A DNA stretch of 47,473 bases from the NCBI GenBank assembly GCA_944323675.1, contig CALUTK010000005.1:1-47473 (forward strand), given 5' to 3'. Under the pieces are notes generated by a model. The model worked only from the letters and a program-made list of their open reading frames with translations. It did no database searches and was not told the DNA's origin. This stretch comes from Candidatus Gastranaerophilales bacterium. Lineage in GTDB: Bacteria; Cyanobacteriota; Vampirovibrionia; Gastranaerophilales; Gastranaerophilaceae. Shown in pieces: positions 1 to 10,501 of this stretch (position 1 is the first letter of the stretch; the number at the start of each line of letters is the position of its first letter). The translations under genes were made by a program, and so were the position numbers.

Positions 1-112
1 AAAACTTAAACACAAAGCCAACTTTGCCGAATAATCTTTTTATGCGTGCAGATAAAATGTCCCGTTAAATTACACTCTCTCACTAAAAAATATATTAAAA
101 ACCAAAATAAAA

Positions 113-186
113 TAGCTGGGGAGAGATTCGAACTCTCGACCTCACGGGTATGAGCCGTGCGCTCTCACCAACTGAGCTACCCAGCC
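113..186 (-). tRNA. tRNA-Met (CAT anticodon)
   Basis: The reverse strand folds into a full cloverleaf of 74 nt. The acceptor stem is GGCTGGG paired with CCCAGCT, with one G-T pair at the end and discriminator A. The anticodon arm is CACGG-CTCATAC-CCGTG, giving anticodon CAT. The T arm is GAGAG-TTCGAAT-CTCTC. CCA is not encoded. The ordinary first acceptor pair region and D arm suit an elongator tRNA better than an initiator, but tRNA-Ile2 (CAT with lysidine) cannot be fully excluded by eye. Confidence 0.93.
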
Positions 187-265
187 AAGGTTTTTCAAGT
201 TTATTCAATTGTCAATGGCTCAGTTGCTTCGAGCGCTGCTCTCACAAATTACTTTACTGTTCGCT

Positions 266-297
266 TCGCTCACGGGAGCTACCCAGCCAAGGTTTTT
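266..297 (-). pseudogene. Truncated duplicate of the tRNA-Met 5' end
   Basis: Positions 276-297 are identical over 22 bases to 174-195, which cover the 5' end of the tRNA and its upstream flank. Similarity continues beyond this in a diverged form (about 196-235 against 298-330). Just before the shared block both copies have ctcacggg, which in the intact tRNA belongs to the anticodon arm and is separated from the D arm. The second copy therefore looks like a tRNA-Met that lost the anticodon loop and most of the D arm. No functional tRNA can fold here. Confidence 0.55.
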
Positions 298-429
298 TCA
301 AAATTTATTTAATTATCTACCCGCTCAGCTGCTTCAGCACCTGTCCGAGCCGACGGCTTTTATTCTCGCACAAAAGTTTTTTAATTTCAAGCACTTTTTA
401 TTGGGATATGTATACAAGTTTACACTAAA

Positions 430-515
430 AAACGCAGAAATGTCACCCCTGAAATAAATTCAGGATGACAAAATTTTTGGTTCGCTTTGCCAAACAAGTT
501 CAGCATGACAGTTTG
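430..515. repeat. Short intergenic repeat (ttcaggatgaca / ttcagcatgaca type)
   Basis: The gap between the tRNA and the MATE gene (187-586) has no convincing gene. It contains gtcacccctgaa, aattcaggatgaca and aagttcagcatgaca, forming an imperfect inverted and direct repeat. The same word family recurs near 22,610-22,642 (aagttcagaatgaca). This fits short dispersed intergenic repeats rather than coding sequence. Confidence 0.5.
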
Positions 516-572
516 CGCATATTTAGTGTAAACTGCGATATAAATCCCTTTTTATTTAACAAATTTTTGCTA

Positions 573-578
573 TATAAT
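573..578 (+). promoter_or_regulatory. -10 box (TATAAT) placed for a leaderless mRNA
   Basis: A perfect TATAAT ends 8 nt before the ATG at 587, and no Shine-Dalgarno sequence fits between. Transcription would begin at or within a few bases of the start codon. No good -35 is visible. Confidence 0.5.
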
Positions 579-586
579 TAAGTTAT

Positions 587-3312
<2,726 letters not shown>

Positions 3313-3600
3313 AAGTGAATAGTGAGGGGTAAATTATTCAACAAAAAGTTGGATGATGAGCTTTGGAGTGTAAATATCGGAAAGCCTGCTCACCCAAACC
3401 CTCAGCCCAAGGCATACAGGGTCACTCGCTTCGCACAGCTCAGCGGTGCCCTTTGTATCCCGCAAGGGGAGATGGAAGAGAAGTCATTGCGAGCTATAGC
3501 GAAGCAATCCAGCTTTTACCTCACTTGGTATACTTATGCGGGCAACTTCACCCCTTGCCCTTAAAAGCGTGAGGGTAGAAAAACAAACCGCTCAACTTGA
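3313..3600. repeat. Repeat-rich intergenic region
   Basis: No real gene is visible in the 354 bases between eno and the decarboxylase. Short open frames here read through repeat words. Recognisable pieces are gtgaatagtgagggg (3315-3330), tcccgcaaggggagatg (about 3458-3475), gtcattgcgagctatagcg followed by aagcaatcc (about 3484-3511), and ccccttgccctt (about 3551-3562). Related words occur in the composite element upstream of mfd (40,948-41,405). They resemble widely dispersed bacterial intergenic repeats. Confidence 0.6.
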
Positions 3601-3666
3601 TTCCTGCTGCACGGCTAACTTAATTGAATCTAACGCCTTTTTGTCTAAACACTCCGGTATCTTATC

Positions 3667-5091
3667 TTATTTGAGCACTTCTATAAAATCATAATCAGTT
3701 AAATAAGGCAGGTGTGCTTCCGTAATCAATTCACCCGGCAAAAGAATTGCAATCCCCGGCGGGCATTCTGCAATAACTTCGGCGGCAATTCTGCCGACTG
3801 CAAGGTCTTTCGGAATTGTTTCCTTTGGTGAATAGTAAGCTTCCCTGAGGCTCCTTTTTATAACAGGAGTAAGCATAGGCATATGCTTTTTCTTTTCAAG
3901 ATAGCAGATATCTGAATAGTGCGCCTGATCAATTTTTCTGAGGCACTTAACAAGATATTCCATATCCGCTCTGGTGTTGCCTATGTTGGATAAAAGCAAA
4001 AGTCCTGCGTCAGAAGCACTTTCAACTTCTATATTAAAATCTATTTCAAGGATTGATTCAAGACGTTTGCCGGAAAGTCCGTCTGCCCTGATAAAAACTT
4101 TTGTTACATCTGTAAGATAGCCGAAATCAGGTTTTAAGTCGTGAATATGCTCCATTTTTTCTATTTCGCGGCGGAGATATTTTGCGTTGGAGATTGCGCG
4201 TTCAAGAAGTCTTCTGCCTCTTGCACTGTCAAGGTTTGCGCGTGCGGCATCAAGGCTTGCAAGAAGCATTAGAGATGGACTTGTCGTATGAAGAAGTTTT
4301 AAAGCTTTTTCTACAGCGTCAACATCAATGAGAGAATCTTCCGCAATATGCAGCATAGAACTCTGGCTCATACTTCCGCCTGTTTTGTGAAGAGAATGAA
4401 CAACAGCATCAGCGCCTAATTGCAAAGCCGGCGTCGGGAGGTGTTTACTGAAATTCCAGAGGCAAGCGTGAGCCTCATCAACAATCAAAGGTACGCCGTA
4501 GCGTTTACATACAGCGGAAATTGATTTAATATCAGAGACAACGCCCTCATAAGTCGGATTCGTAATCCAGACCATGGAAACATCATCGTTGGTTTTAAGC
4601 ATTTCTTCAACGCTTTCGGGGGTGACATTTCCCCAGATACCCCATTCTTCGAAGCGTTCAGGAATAAGCCAGAGAGGTTCCGCACCAGATATAATCATGC
4701 CTGTCAAAACAGAACGGTGACAGTTTCTGTTAGTAATAATTTTCTGGCCTTTTTTTGTTAACCCCATTGCAAGGGCAAGGTTTCCTGCAGTAGAGCCGTT
4801 GAGTAAAAAGAATGTCTTTTTAGCACCGAAAGCTTTTGCCGCAAGTTCCTGAGCCTCTTTTATAGGCCCCGTTGCAGGGTGAAGGGTTCCGAGGTTGTCA
4901 AATTCATCGGTCGTATCTATGCACAGAGCTTTTCTGCCTATAAGTTTTTTAAATTCAGGCAGTGACCCGTTTCCTTTTGTGTGACCCGGAATATGAAACT
5001 GATAAGAGGGGTTTTCATACGCTTTTTTAAGGGCTTCTACAATAGGGGCTTGTACTTTTGTAGCTTTAACATTCTTTGTTACATTTGTCAT
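3667..5091 (-). CDS. speA: PLP-dependent Orn/Lys/Arg decarboxylase (SpeA-like)
   Basis: A fold-type I PLP enzyme of 474 residues, the size of the short Bacillus SpeA/YaaO group. The opening YQFHIPGHTKGNG is a family hallmark, followed by DTTDEFDNLGTLHPATGPI. The region around residues 225-240 (VVHSLHKTGGSMSQSS) carries the PLP-binding Lys. The C-terminal ECPPGIAILLPGE matches the Orn_DC C-terminal domain. Arginine decarboxylation to agmatine is the likely reaction because an agmatinase gene lies at 39.7 kb, but lysine or ornithine cannot be ruled out. TATAGT lies 6 nt before the ATG, with no Shine-Dalgarno sequence. Confidence 0.88.
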   Translation of the reverse strand: MTNVTKNVKATKVQAPIVEALKKAYENPSYQFHIPGHTKGNGSLPEFKKLIGRKALCIDTTDEFDNLGTLHPATGPIKEAQELAAKAFGAKKTFFLLNGSTAGNLALAMGLTKKGQKIITNRNCHRSVLTGMIISGAEPLWLIPERFEEWGIWGNVTPESVEEMLKTNDDVSMVWITNPTYEGVVSDIKSISAVCKRYGVPLIVDEAHACLWNFSKHLPTPALQLGADAVVHSLHKTGGSMSQSSMLHIAEDSLIDVDAVEKALKLLHTTSPSLMLLASLDAARANLDSARGRRLLERAISNAKYLRREIEKMEHIHDLKPDFGYLTDVTKVFIRADGLSGKRLESILEIDFNIEVESASDAGLLLLSNIGNTRADMEYLVKCLRKIDQAHYSDICYLEKKKHMPMLTPVIKRSLREAYYSPKETIPKDLAVGRIAAEVIAECPPGIAILLPGELITEAHLPYLTDYDFIEVLK

Positions 5092-5097
5092 AATAAA

Positions 5098-5103
5098 ACT
5101 ATA
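5098..5103 (-). promoter_or_regulatory. -10 box (TATAGT) for a leaderless mRNA
   Basis: On the reverse strand TATAGT ends 6 nt before the speA ATG. A second overlapping TATAGT lies 5 nt further upstream. No ribosome binding site is present. The divergent porin promoter lies only about 35 bp away. Confidence 0.45.
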
Positions 5104-5138
5104 CTATAAAAAAAATTTTTTTTGCAAGCTTTTTGTGA

Positions 5139-5144
5139 TATAAT
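5139..5144 (+). promoter_or_regulatory. -10 box (TATAAT) for a leaderless mRNA
   Basis: TATAAT ends 8 nt before the GTG start at 5153. There is no purine-rich ribosome binding site, so the porin mRNA probably begins at or next to its start codon. Confidence 0.45.
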
Positions 5145-5152
5145 TAATATTT

Positions 5153-6535
5153 GTGAACCGTATTTTTAAAATAATAATTATACTATCAGTTATTTTAAGC
5201 GCAGGCCCTGCATTTGCGCTCACAGAAAAACCTGCTGTGCCGAAAAGTCAAGTTGAAGATGCAATCCACCTTCAGCTTGAAGAAGATGCCATGAAAAATC
5301 CGGTACAACATGATGAAGAGGAAGAAAAAAATTCGGAAGATGTCGATCTGGAAGGAGTTGAAGACGAACTGCCGGAAAATAATGCAGAATTGCTGAAACC
5401 CGTTAAGAAGCCGCGTTTAGGGATTCCAAGCGAGGTTGAAGATAATATAGAGGCCGAATTTTCTTTGTTTGACAATTTTAACCTAGATGAAATTTTCGAC
5501 AAAAACCACGATAATGTAATTGATGAAGATACTCTTATGGGGCGTCTATACCATAGAAAAATAACACGGACAGATGTCCCGACATATCTTTTACGGGAAG
5601 AATTAACATTTCGGCCGAAAAAAGGCCCTGTCAGCAAAATGCAGTTTTACGGTGCATATCAGGGAAGTCTCGCCTCAGGCTGGCAGGGTTCGGATTATGA
5701 CTTTAACTATGAAACAGGATTTTTCCAGATAGGAGCACTCGGCAAATTCCGCCATACAAATAATGACTTTAAAATTTTATTAAATCCGCGTCCGCGTGAC
5801 GGGTTAAATTATATGCAAAATTTCGTAGCAGACGCCTATATAATTAACAGCAGCATTCCGCACCATAAAATAGTTGTCGGGTATTCCAGAAATCAGGTAG
5901 GAAAAGAAGGGGGTTCCAGTTCTTATATTCTGCCGTTTGTTGCGCGTTCGCAAATTGCCCGCACTTTCGGAAACACAAGAGCGCTCGGGGTTCGTTTAAT
6001 CGGGAATTATTCGCTTATTGACTACAACTTTGCCCTCAATAGTTCCGACAGATTTTTCCGCGACTGGTTCCCGGGAACTGAATTCACCGGCTGGGTTGAT
6101 TTCAAACCGCTTGGAAAAACCGACGGACGATACGGTAAATTAATTATCGGCGGCGGTCTGAACGCAGGTCATAACAAAACTGACTACGCCGTCGGCAGCT
6201 TCTACGTCGGCTACAAGTATAAAAAACTCTGGACAAATATGGAATATGCAATAGCTGACGGCTATAACGGATTTAACATAAGTTCTGACAAGGCTCAGGG
6301 CTTTAACTACACAATAGGATATAAAATTGTCCCGCAGCTTCAGCTAATTGCACGCTATGACTACTTCGACCCCAATAGAGATATCGCTGACAATAACCGC
6401 CGCGAGTACACCGCAGGGATTAACTATTTTATAAAAGGACAGGCTGTAAGATTGATTATGAACTATGTCTACTGTCAGAATGATGCCGCACCGGACAGCC
6501 ACAGGGTAATATTTGCAACACAGCTTCTTCTCTAA
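5153..6535 (+). CDS. Outer-membrane porin-like beta-barrel with acidic N-terminal region
   Basis: A 460-residue exported protein. The signal peptide is MNRIFKIIIILSVILSAGPAFA, cleaved after AFA. Residues about 35-115 are very acidic (EEEEK, EDVDLEGVEDE). Residues about 116-126 (DKNHDNVIDED) look like a dockerin/EF-hand-type calcium loop (DxNxDxxxDxD). From about residue 160 onward, alternating aromatic and polar strands (YGAYQGSLASGW, KLWTNMEYAIADGYNG, LIARYDYFDPN, YTAGINYFI) form a likely barrel that ends in a hydrophobic strand (RVIFATQLLL). The start codon is GTG. The function is presumably diffusion of small solutes. No specific porin family was recognised. Confidence 0.75.
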   Translation: MNRIFKIIIILSVILSAGPAFALTEKPAVPKSQVEDAIHLQLEEDAMKNPVQHDEEEEKNSEDVDLEGVEDELPENNAELLKPVKKPRLGIPSEVEDNIEAEFSLFDNFNLDEIFDKNHDNVIDEDTLMGRLYHRKITRTDVPTYLLREELTFRPKKGPVSKMQFYGAYQGSLASGWQGSDYDFNYETGFFQIGALGKFRHTNNDFKILLNPRPRDGLNYMQNFVADAYIINSSIPHHKIVVGYSRNQVGKEGGSSSYILPFVARSQIARTFGNTRALGVRLIGNYSLIDYNFALNSSDRFFRDWFPGTEFTGWVDFKPLGKTDGRYGKLIIGGGLNAGHNKTDYAVGSFYVGYKYKKLWTNMEYAIADGYNGFNISSDKAQGFNYTIGYKIVPQLQLIARYDYFDPNRDIADNNRREYTAGINYFIKGQAVRLIMNYVYCQNDAAPDSHRVIFATQLLL

Positions 6536-6565
6536 CTCTAATCCGTTCCCGCCGTTTTTTTACAC

Positions 6566-6599
6566 AAAAATGGCTGGACATTTTAAGCCAGCCATAAAA
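6566..6599 (-). terminator. Rho-independent terminator
   Basis: The hairpin TGGCTGG - 10 nt loop - CCAGCCA is followed on the reverse strand by TTTTTG. It serves the small gene at 6635-7081 and may also stop the converging porin transcript. Confidence 0.75.
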
Positions 6600-6634
6600 C
6601 GTGTGAGTAAATTTTGTATATTTATAAGTCTCTC

Positions 6635-7081
6635 TTATGCTACAGCAACGAGGTTATCAAAATCTTTGACAGTACCTGCTCCGATACGTTCTTTCTGTTC
6701 AGGAGTAGCGTTTGCAATGTAAGCAAGAGTCTTTGGTGATAAGAATTGACCTATTTCAGGGTCTACACCATCATATATTCCGAATTCTTTATTTAATGCC
6801 TGAAAATCTGCACTTGCATAAAGTTCTGCAGCTCTTGCTGCCGTTGCTTTTTCAGTAGTATCAACTTTTCCGGCGTTTGTAAGGTGCAGGCCTAAAATCG
6901 CATTCATATCAAGGTTCAAATTCGTTTTATCAACCTTTGCGGCGTCTGCGGCAGCCGGTGTTTGACCTACCGGAACATCTTGTTTTGCTCCTGTTTTAGC
7001 GGCTTCTTCTTTGTCGACTTTCTTTCCGCCGAACAAATATCCGTTTACATTTCCTAAATTTCCGTTTAATCTGTCAACCAT
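6635..7081 (-). CDS. Small protein of unknown function
   Basis: A 148-residue soluble protein with no recognised family. There is no signal peptide or membrane segment. Residues about 20-55 are Ala/Lys/Thr-rich low complexity (AAAADAAK-like). They are followed by a more ordered part beginning LNLDMNAILGLHL, and a C-terminal half with FQALNKEFGIYDGVDPEIG and LSPKTLAYIANATPEQKERI. The start has CGGAGAAAG upstream at good spacing. Its style (short, Ala-rich linker, LNLNTDL/LNLDMNAIL stretch) resembles the unknown protein at 46,463, but a family relation is only a guess. Confidence 0.65.
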   Translation of the reverse strand: MVDRLNGNLGNVNGYLFGGKKVDKEEAAKTGAKQDVPVGQTPAAADAAKVDKTNLNLDMNAILGLHLTNAGKVDTTEKATAARAAELYASADFQALNKEFGIYDGVDPEIGQFLSPKTLAYIANATPEQKERIGAGTVKDFDNLVAVA

Positions 7082-7399
7082 GATTCTTTCTCCGTTATTT
7101 ACTCACATTCTCTTAATCGACATATCACTGATTAATCTTTAATGATTAATATGATTTTCTTCCATTTTTGTAACAATTATTTACATAAGTTCCTTTGTAT
7201 AATTTTCCTATTTTTTCTCTGGTACTTATATAAAGTATTTTCTTATTTAAAAATTGCGTAAACCATATATAAAATTTACATAACCTTAACATTTGTTTAC
7301 ATACATGTCAAAGCCTGCGTCAGGCAGAATCAGCTTATAACACGCGTTTTTCGAAATATTCAATAGTATATTTATAATATATATATATTAATACTTAAT
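7082..7399. other. AT-rich gap without a gene
   Basis: About 318 bases between the divergent small gene and the decayed XRE gene. It is very AT-rich with several TTTACAT words. It holds direct copies of gattaat near 7131-7150 and a short inverted repeat, gcctgcgtcaggc, near 7314-7326. No gene, tRNA or terminator was recognised. Confidence 0.5.
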
Positions 7400-7618
7400 G
7401 AGGAAAAAAATCTTTTGAAGTGTCCAAACCGGTTGGCAAAAACATTAAAGCTTTTAGGTGGATTTGACGCAAAACCGCGGGATAAAATGGCAGAAAATAG
7501 CCCCACAATGGTGGGGCATATTGAACGTGGTGAAAAATTTCCGATTGTCGAAACTCTTGCAGCTATTGCCAAAGCCTTAAATATTGACCTTTATAAGCTT
7601 TTTATTTTTGAGGACTAG
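7400..7618 (+). pseudogene. Decayed XRE-family helix-turn-helix gene
   Basis: Pieces of one XRE domain are spread over all three frames. Frame one reads VGKNIKAFR (about 7432-7458), frame two has a DLTQ-like stretch (about 7463-7480), and frame three has DKMAENSPTMVGHIERGEKF continuing through VETLAAIAKALNIDLYKLF to the stop at 7618. Joined together these give the family order (helix 1, Q-x-x-lA, IERGE, ALN). The longest open frame alone (TTG at 7415, 67 residues) therefore lacks a proper first half. At least two small indels are needed, or the sequence has errors. It converges on the HAD gene, overlapping its last codons. Confidence 0.55.
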
Positions 7619-8408
7619 GGCAAAATACAAATTTTTCCATGGCCTTTACAAATCCGTCGTTTTCTACGGTATCTGTAATGAAATCGGCGCAGGCCTTAAG
7701 TTCCGGTGTTGCATTGCCCATTGCGACTTTTATTCCGCCGGATTTCAATAGTTCTATGTCATTATCCTGATCGCCTATTGTTAAAATTTCTTCCTGCTTT
7801 ATCCCCCATTCCTTTGCCAAGAATTCAACCCCGCGTGATTTTTTTGCATTGGGGCTTCCAATTTCACAAAAATATGGTGTTGATTTGACTATGTATAAAT
7901 CAGGATAGGTTCTGTGGAGTTCTTCCACCCAGCCGGTAACCCTTTCCGCATCGTTATAATCTATTGCAAGAAGTTTGTTAACGTTATGAATATCTAAATC
8001 ATCAAACGAACATACATTATAGGTTACGAATTTTCCGTCTGTATATCTTTTTACAAAATCATTATCTTTTTCAACATATAGTTTATCGTCAAGATAAAGA
8101 TTGAGGTGGACATTATTTTTGCGCGCCCAGTTGATAATCTTTTTTGCGTAATCATCAGGCAGATTCTCCTGATAAAGAGTTTTTCCGCTAAAATCCTTTA
8201 TTAATCCGCCCTGATAAGACACAATAGGGGTTGTAAGCCTTAATTCAATAGCAATTGGGGCTGTCGCGCAATGCATTCTGCCAGTCACAAGCACTACTTT
8301 AATCCCCTGCGCTGTCATTTTTTTTATGCAGCTTCTGACATTATCAGAAAAACCTGTATCCCATTTAACAATGGTTCCGTCAATATCGGTTGCAACCATT
8401 TTAATCAT
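7602..8408 (-). CDS. HAD superfamily Cof-type phosphatase
   Basis: A 268-residue soluble hydrolase. Motif I is DIDGT near residue 8 with the nucleophile Asp. Motif II is VLVTGR. The C-terminal motif IV is TIGDQDNDIELL, followed by GIKVAMGNATPELK, the Cof subfamily signature. Such enzymes dephosphorylate sugar phosphates, flavin or PLP, and the substrate is not predictable. The start overlaps the stop of the upstream NUDIX gene by 8 nt, so the two are probably translated from one mRNA. Confidence 0.9.
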   Translation of the reverse strand: MIKMVATDIDGTIVKWDTGFSDNVRSCIKKMTAQGIKVVLVTGRMHCATAPIAIELRLTTPIVSYQGGLIKDFSGKTLYQENLPDDYAKKIINWARKNNVHLNLYLDDKLYVEKDNDFVKRYTDGKFVTYNVCSFDDLDIHNVNKLLAIDYNDAERVTGWVEELHRTYPDLYIVKSTPYFCEIGSPNAKKSRGVEFLAKEWGIKQEEILTIGDQDNDIELLKSGGIKVAMGNATPELKACADFITDTVENDGFVKAMEKFVFCPSPQK

Positions 8409-8928
8409 AAAACGCCCTCATAATAGCGCAAACAGTTTTAGCGTCTGAAATTTCACCGGATTTTACTTTCTGAATAAATTCATCAAGCGGGTATTCTAAA
8501 GCTTTCAACACCTCGCCGTCGTCAGGGTGTTCGCCGACGAATTCCAGATCTGCTGCGAGATAAAGATACAACTTTTCATCGCTATAGCCGGGTGATGTGT
8601 AAATAAATCCGAGAGATTTCCAATTTGAAGCTTTGTAGCCGGTTTCTTCTTCAAGTTCTCTTTGAGCGGCAAAATCAGGATTTTCGCCCTTTTCCAGTTT
8701 GCCTGCCGGAAGTTCAATAATAGTTTCTTTTAGCGGATACCGGAACTGTTTCACTGCAAGTATGGTATTTTTGTCTTTGAGGGCTGCAATTACGACACCG
8801 CCGGAATGGTGTACAATTTCACGCACTGATTTCTTGCCCGTGGAAATCTCAACATCATCACGGCAGACCTTCATTATCTTTCCGTCATAGATGCATTCAG
8901 AGCTTATGGTTTTTTCTTCAAAATTCAT
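8401..8928 (-). CDS. NUDIX hydrolase (ADP-ribose pyrophosphatase-like)
   Basis: A 175-residue hydrolase. The NUDIX box is visible as GKLEKGENPDFAAQRELEEE plus TGY, preceded by AVKQFRYPLKETIIELPAG, which is typical of ADP-ribose/ADP-sugar pyrophosphatases (NudF). The later YTSPGYSDEKLYLYLA also fits that subgroup. The ATG at 8928 is chosen rather than an upstream in-frame codon because AAAGAGGG sits just before it and the fold begins here (NFEEKTISSE). It is followed by the overlapping HAD phosphatase gene. Confidence 0.88.
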   Translation of the reverse strand: MNFEEKTISSECIYDGKIMKVCRDDVEISTGKKSVREIVHHSGGVVIAALKDKNTILAVKQFRYPLKETIIELPAGKLEKGENPDFAAQRELEEETGYKASNWKSLGFIYTSPGYSDEKLYLYLAADLEFVGEHPDDGEVLKALEYPLDEFIQKVKSGEISDAKTVCAIMRAFYD

Positions 8929-8964
8929 ACTAACCCTCTTTACTGATAGTTTAACATAAAAATA

Positions 8965-9003
8965 CAAAAAGGGCGGGACTTTATAAAAAGCCCCGCCCTT
9001 TCA
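8965..9003 (-). terminator. Rho-independent terminator of hsp20
   Basis: On the reverse strand AAAGGGCGGGGC and GTCCCGCCCTTT form a strong GC stem around a short AT loop, followed by TTTTTG. It lies between the hsp20 stop and the NUDIX start, insulating the two genes. Confidence 0.85.
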
Positions 9004-9021
9004 ACTCTGTCCGGAGGAAGA

Positions 9022-9477
9022 TTACTTAACAGTCAATTTCTTAACTGATTCTTTTTCAGCATAACGTTTAGGTGCGTGAATTTTTAATACGCCGTGTTCA
9101 AGTTTTGCTTCAGCCTTGTCAATATCAATCTCTTGAGGGAAATATACCGTTCTTGAAAATTCGCCGTATCTGAATTCTGATTTCTTGTAACCTTTTGCAT
9201 CCTCTTTGGATTCTTCTTCTTTTTTAGCATTGATTGTTATTGAGTTTTTCTCAATGTCTATATCCAGATCCTCTTTCTTAACGCCCGGAAGTTCAGCGCG
9301 TACCTCGTAATCCTTTTCCTTTTCCGTAATTTCTACAGGCATTGAAAGTTTGTCAATATCTTCCTCATAGGCATAATCCGGATAATAATTGTCAAAATGT
9401 CTGCTTAATATTGAATTAATTTCATCATTAACCGATTTTATAAAATTGTCCGGTGCTTTCTTTACTAAAAATCTCAT
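9022..9477 (-). CDS. Small heat-shock protein Hsp20 (alpha-crystallin family)
   Basis: A 151-residue ATP-independent holdase that keeps unfolding proteins soluble. The alpha-crystallin domain spans roughly residues 45-140, with AELPGVKKEDLDIDIEKN, SEFRYGEFSRTVYFPQEID and the conserved LEHGVLKIHAPK. The start at 9477 is used because AGGAG is 8 nt upstream. An in-frame GTG at 9486 would overlap that site. No CIRCE element (TTAGCACTC) is visible upstream. Confidence 0.93.
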   Translation of the reverse strand: MRFLVKKAPDNFIKSVNDEINSILSRHFDNYYPDYAYEEDIDKLSMPVEITEKEKDYEVRAELPGVKKEDLDIDIEKNSITINAKKEEESKEDAKGYKKSEFRYGEFSRTVYFPQEIDIDKAEAKLEHGVLKIHAPKRYAEKESVKKLTVK

Positions 9478-9701
9478 ATTTAACACTCCTTTCAGTTTAT
9501 ATCTGACCGGTCTGCCGGATCATTTATTTTTATGATTCTCATCAACCACACTTATATTATTTACCATTTTTAGCGGAAACCTTATTTTATTAACCAAAAT
9601 TTAACAATCATTGAATTGGCTTGTTTACGTATCCCGAACATCACCACTTGCAAAATTTTTCTGTTTGGTACACAATATTCAGCGGAAAGAAGGCGATTTG
9701 T

Positions 9702-10493
9702 ATGCATATACCCCGTATTAAAGGTGCACAGGTCAGAGGTGCATTACATCATTTAAAAACAGCTTGCGCAAACAAAGAACACGCTGCGAAAAAAATGCTG
9801 CCGGGTTTACTATTATGCGCCCAATCAATTACCATGCCTGTTCAGGCACCCGGTGTTGCCAGAATACTAAAACCGCTTGAAAAAGATGTTTTTGAAAGTT
9901 CAGAATTTAAATTCAGACAAATAAAATATATGATTGGAAGAATTCTGCCTGACGTATCTGATGATTTTGTCTCAGGGATTATAGAAACATCCGAGGCGGT
10001 AAAATGTAATCCGGAAGATTTGACGGCTCTGCTGTTTAAAGAGTCTCAATTTAAACCGAATGCCAGAAACGGCAGCTTCGGCGGTATCGGACAGATGAAC
10101 GGAACCTCTTTAAAACTTAGCATAAGACATGCTTCTGATGATAAAAATGCAAAAAAAGGGATTAAAAATATTGTGCTTGAAGGCTTTTTAAGACTGCCTA
10201 GAGAACAGCAGATTCCTTATGTAAGAAATTACATTCTTGCAACAAAAAAAGCTTATATAAAAGATATGGATAAACACTTGAGCGGCGGTGAATTATACGG
10301 ACTATTCTACACTCCGGGAAGAATTAACAAAAGATTTCTCACAAGTGCAAATGATCCTGCAACCGCAAGTATGTATTATTCAAACAGAATGCTTGATTAC
10401 GATAAAGATTTAGTAATCACAAAAAAAGATTTGCAGAATATTCTGGACGATGTTAAATCTTATGACTTAAACGTACACCTTGCGAAAAAGTAG
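9702..10493 (+). CDS. Lytic transglycosylase (SLT-domain) protein
   Basis: A 263-residue probable peptidoglycan-cleaving enzyme. The SLT core is seen around residues 95-140: ETSEAVKCNPEDLTALLFKESQFKPNARNG with the catalytic Glu in FKESQF, then GIGQMNGTSL. The N-terminus is basic with a modest hydrophobic run (KKMLPGLLLCAQSITMPVQAPG, about 28-49) that could be an atypical export signal or anchor. The ATG at 9702 with agaagg upstream is preferred over an earlier TTG. It converges on the membrane-protein gene at 10,502 with only 8 bp between. Confidence 0.75.
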   Translation: MHIPRIKGAQVRGALHHLKTACANKEHAAKKMLPGLLLCAQSITMPVQAPGVARILKPLEKDVFESSEFKFRQIKYMIGRILPDVSDDFVSGIIETSEAVKCNPEDLTALLFKESQFKPNARNGSFGGIGQMNGTSLKLSIRHASDDKNAKKGIKNIVLEGFLRLPREQQIPYVRNYILATKKAYIKDMDKHLSGGELYGLFYTPGRINKRFLTSANDPATASMYYSNRMLDYDKDLVITKKDLQNILDDVKSYDLNVHLAKK

Positions 10494-10501
10494 GAGGCTG
10501 T

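Noticed and set aside
150-457. Two overlapping plus-strand open frames of 82-92 residues across the tRNA and its duplicate
   Set aside because: They run through the reverse-strand tRNA and its repeat, lack ribosome sites and show no protein-like pattern.
3322-3572. Open frames of 69-80 residues after enolase
   Set aside because: They translate dispersed repeat words (gtcattgcgag, cgcaagggg) in two frames equally; no start signals.
9478-9600. CIRCE heat-shock operator ahead of hsp20
   Set aside because: No TTAGCACTC...GAGTGCTAA inverted repeat; only the ribosome site (aggagtg) superficially resembles one half.
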